Below are positions 4,787 through 5,551 of a stretch of 5,551 bases of DNA, in pieces (position 1 is the first letter of the stretch; each line of letters begins with the position of its first letter). The DNA is from Oscillospiraceae bacterium. GTDB taxonomy: Bacteria > Bacillota > Clostridia > Oscillospirales > Oscillospiraceae. The stretch lies in contig JAFOJR010000022.1 in NCBI GenBank assembly GCA_017420125.1, forward strand, positions 1-5,551, given 5' to 3'. The notes below the pieces were generated by a model, which saw nothing but the letters and a program-made list of their open reading frames with translations, had not been told where the DNA came from and did not search any database. A program made the translations under genes and the position numbers.

Positions 4787-5326
4787 ATGCCGAATGCAAA
4801 GGTGCTGCAGGAAAAGCAGGCAATCGTGGAAGCGTTGTCTGAAAAACTGCAAAAGGCCAGCGCCGGAGTCTTTGTAGACTACAAAGGAATCACCGTCGCT
4901 GAGGATACTGCACTGCGCAGCGAAATGCGGAAAAACGAAGTGGAGTACAGCGTCGTTAAAAACACTTTGACCCGGTTTGCCGTGGAAAAGGTGGGAATGG
5001 AAGCGCTGGATCCGATTTTGAATGGAACAACCGCACTTGCGATCAGTTACACTGATCCCGTAGCGCCCGCAAAAATCATCTGTGATTTTGCAAAAAAGAT
5101 GAACGGTGCAAAGTTTACCGTTAAGGCTGGCTTTGTGGATGGAAAGGTAATTTCTCCCGAAGAAATTACCGCTCTGGCAGAGCTGCCGGCAAAGGAAGTG
5201 CTCCAGGCACAGGTTTTGGGAACCATGCTGGGCCCCATCACCGGTTTGGCCAACGTACTCAACGCAAATATCCGCGGCTTAGCCGTGGCTTTGCAGGCGA
5301 TTGCCGATCAAAAGGCACAAGCCTAA
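4787..5326 (+). CDS. rplJ: 50S ribosomal protein L10
   Basis: At 179 residues this is slightly longer than many L10 proteins. L10 anchors the L7/L12 stalk to 23S rRNA next to L11 and, as the L10(L12)4 complex, acts as the autorepressor of this operon. The N-terminal rRNA-binding globular domain shows GVFVDYKGITVAED (27-40), the VVKNTLTRFA stretch (56-65) and LNGTTALAIS (78-87). The region about 105-147 includes KFTVKAGFVDGKVI and ELPAKEVL. The C-terminal helix (about 150-179, Ala/Leu-rich, LANVLNANIRGLAVALQAIAD) is where L7/L12 dimers bind in this family. The ATG at 4787 follows GGAGGTG (4771-4777) by 9 bases; an in-frame ATG at 4763 precedes that site and would add eight non-family residues. 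The L10 leader regulates it, and rplL follows 67 bases later. Confidence 0.98.
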   Translation: MPNAKVLQEKQAIVEALSEKLQKASAGVFVDYKGITVAEDTALRSEMRKNEVEYSVVKNTLTRFAVEKVGMEALDPILNGTTALAISYTDPVAPAKIICDFAKKMNGAKFTVKAGFVDGKVISPEEITALAELPAKEVLQAQVLGTMLGPITGLANVLNANIRGLAVALQAIADQKAQA

Positions 5327-5393
5327 TCCCCCGGCAAACCCGCTGGGGCAATATGAAATGAATTGAATTGATTTTAAAATGGAGGTTATTACC

Positions 5394-5551
5394 ATGGCAA
5401 GCGAAAAAGTCACTGCTTTGATTGAAGAAATTAAGACCCTCACCGTTCTGGATCTGTCCGAACTGGTACATGCTCTGGAAGATGAATTCGGCGTATCCGC
5501 CGCTGCTCCCGCTGCTGTTGCAGTTGCTGCTGCTCCTGCTGCTGCCGCTGC
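5394..5551 (+). CDS. rplL: 50S ribosomal protein L7/L12, 5' part
   Basis: The first 52 codons are present and the gene runs off the right edge with no stop. The product forms the flexible stalk dimers that recruit translational GTPases. The N-terminal dimerization and L10-binding helices are visible (KVTALIEEIKTLTVLDLSELVHALEDEFGV, about 5-34). They are followed by the start of the Ala/Pro/Val hinge (SAAAPAAVAVAAAPAAAA), encoded by a GCN-rich, low-complexity stretch. The factor-binding C-terminal domain is outside the window. GGAGG (5381-5385) lies 8 bases before the ATG. It is presumably expressed above rplJ, because four to six L12 copies per L10 are needed; no separate promoter is evident in the 67-base gap. 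Confidence 0.97.
   Translation, partial: MASEKVTALIEEIKTLTVLDLSELVHALEDEFGVSAAAPAAVAVAAAPAAAA

Noticed and set aside
5328..5348. CCCC/GGGG hairpin between rplJ and rplL
   Set aside because: The stem has only four pairs, a long loop and no following T run; there is no sign that it ends transcription.

Overview
The window is a chromosomal segment that I place, by inference, in a Gram-positive anaerobe of the Clostridia, possibly the Oscillospirales/Ruminococcaceae. The reasons are the end of a desulfoferrodoxin gene (typical of anaerobes), the order rpmG-secE-nusG-rplK-rplA-rplJ-rplL, a Firmicutes-type L10 leader with an attenuator, strong AGGAGG ribosome binding sites, and the L33, NusG, L10 and L7/L12 sequences. 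G+C looks close to half by eye.

Layout: (1) Bases 1-42 are the last 13 codons of a desulfoferrodoxin/superoxide reductase gene on +. A strong bidirectional terminator at 65-104 separates it from a convergent AhpD/carboxymuconolactone decarboxylase-like redox gene on - (146-496), which has its own promoter. (2) Bases 654-1858 are a self-contained asnA unit: a sigma-A promoter, ammonia-dependent asparagine synthetase, and an intrinsic terminator. (3) From 1953 to the right edge runs the conserved transcription/translation cluster: promoter, rpmG (L33), secE, nusG, rplK (L11), rplA (L1, TTG start), a second promoter, the L10 leader with attenuator, rplJ (L10), and the first 52 codons of rplL (L7/L12). 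rpoB would be expected just beyond the edge.

How the parts work together: SecE is a translocon subunit, NusG a transcription elongation/pausing factor, and L11, L1, L10 and L7/L12 build the L1 stalk and the GTPase-associated stalk of the large ribosomal subunit. Expression appears to be fed back through RNA structure. A mimic of the 23S rRNA L1 site lies just before rplA. An L10-binding kink-turn hairpin with mutually exclusive antiterminator and terminator helices lies before rplJ.

I do not see a previously undescribed system here. All protein genes belong to well-known families. The most interesting material is non-coding: the L1-site mimic in the rplK-rplA gap, the full L10 attenuator, and inverted repeats around the rplJ promoter.
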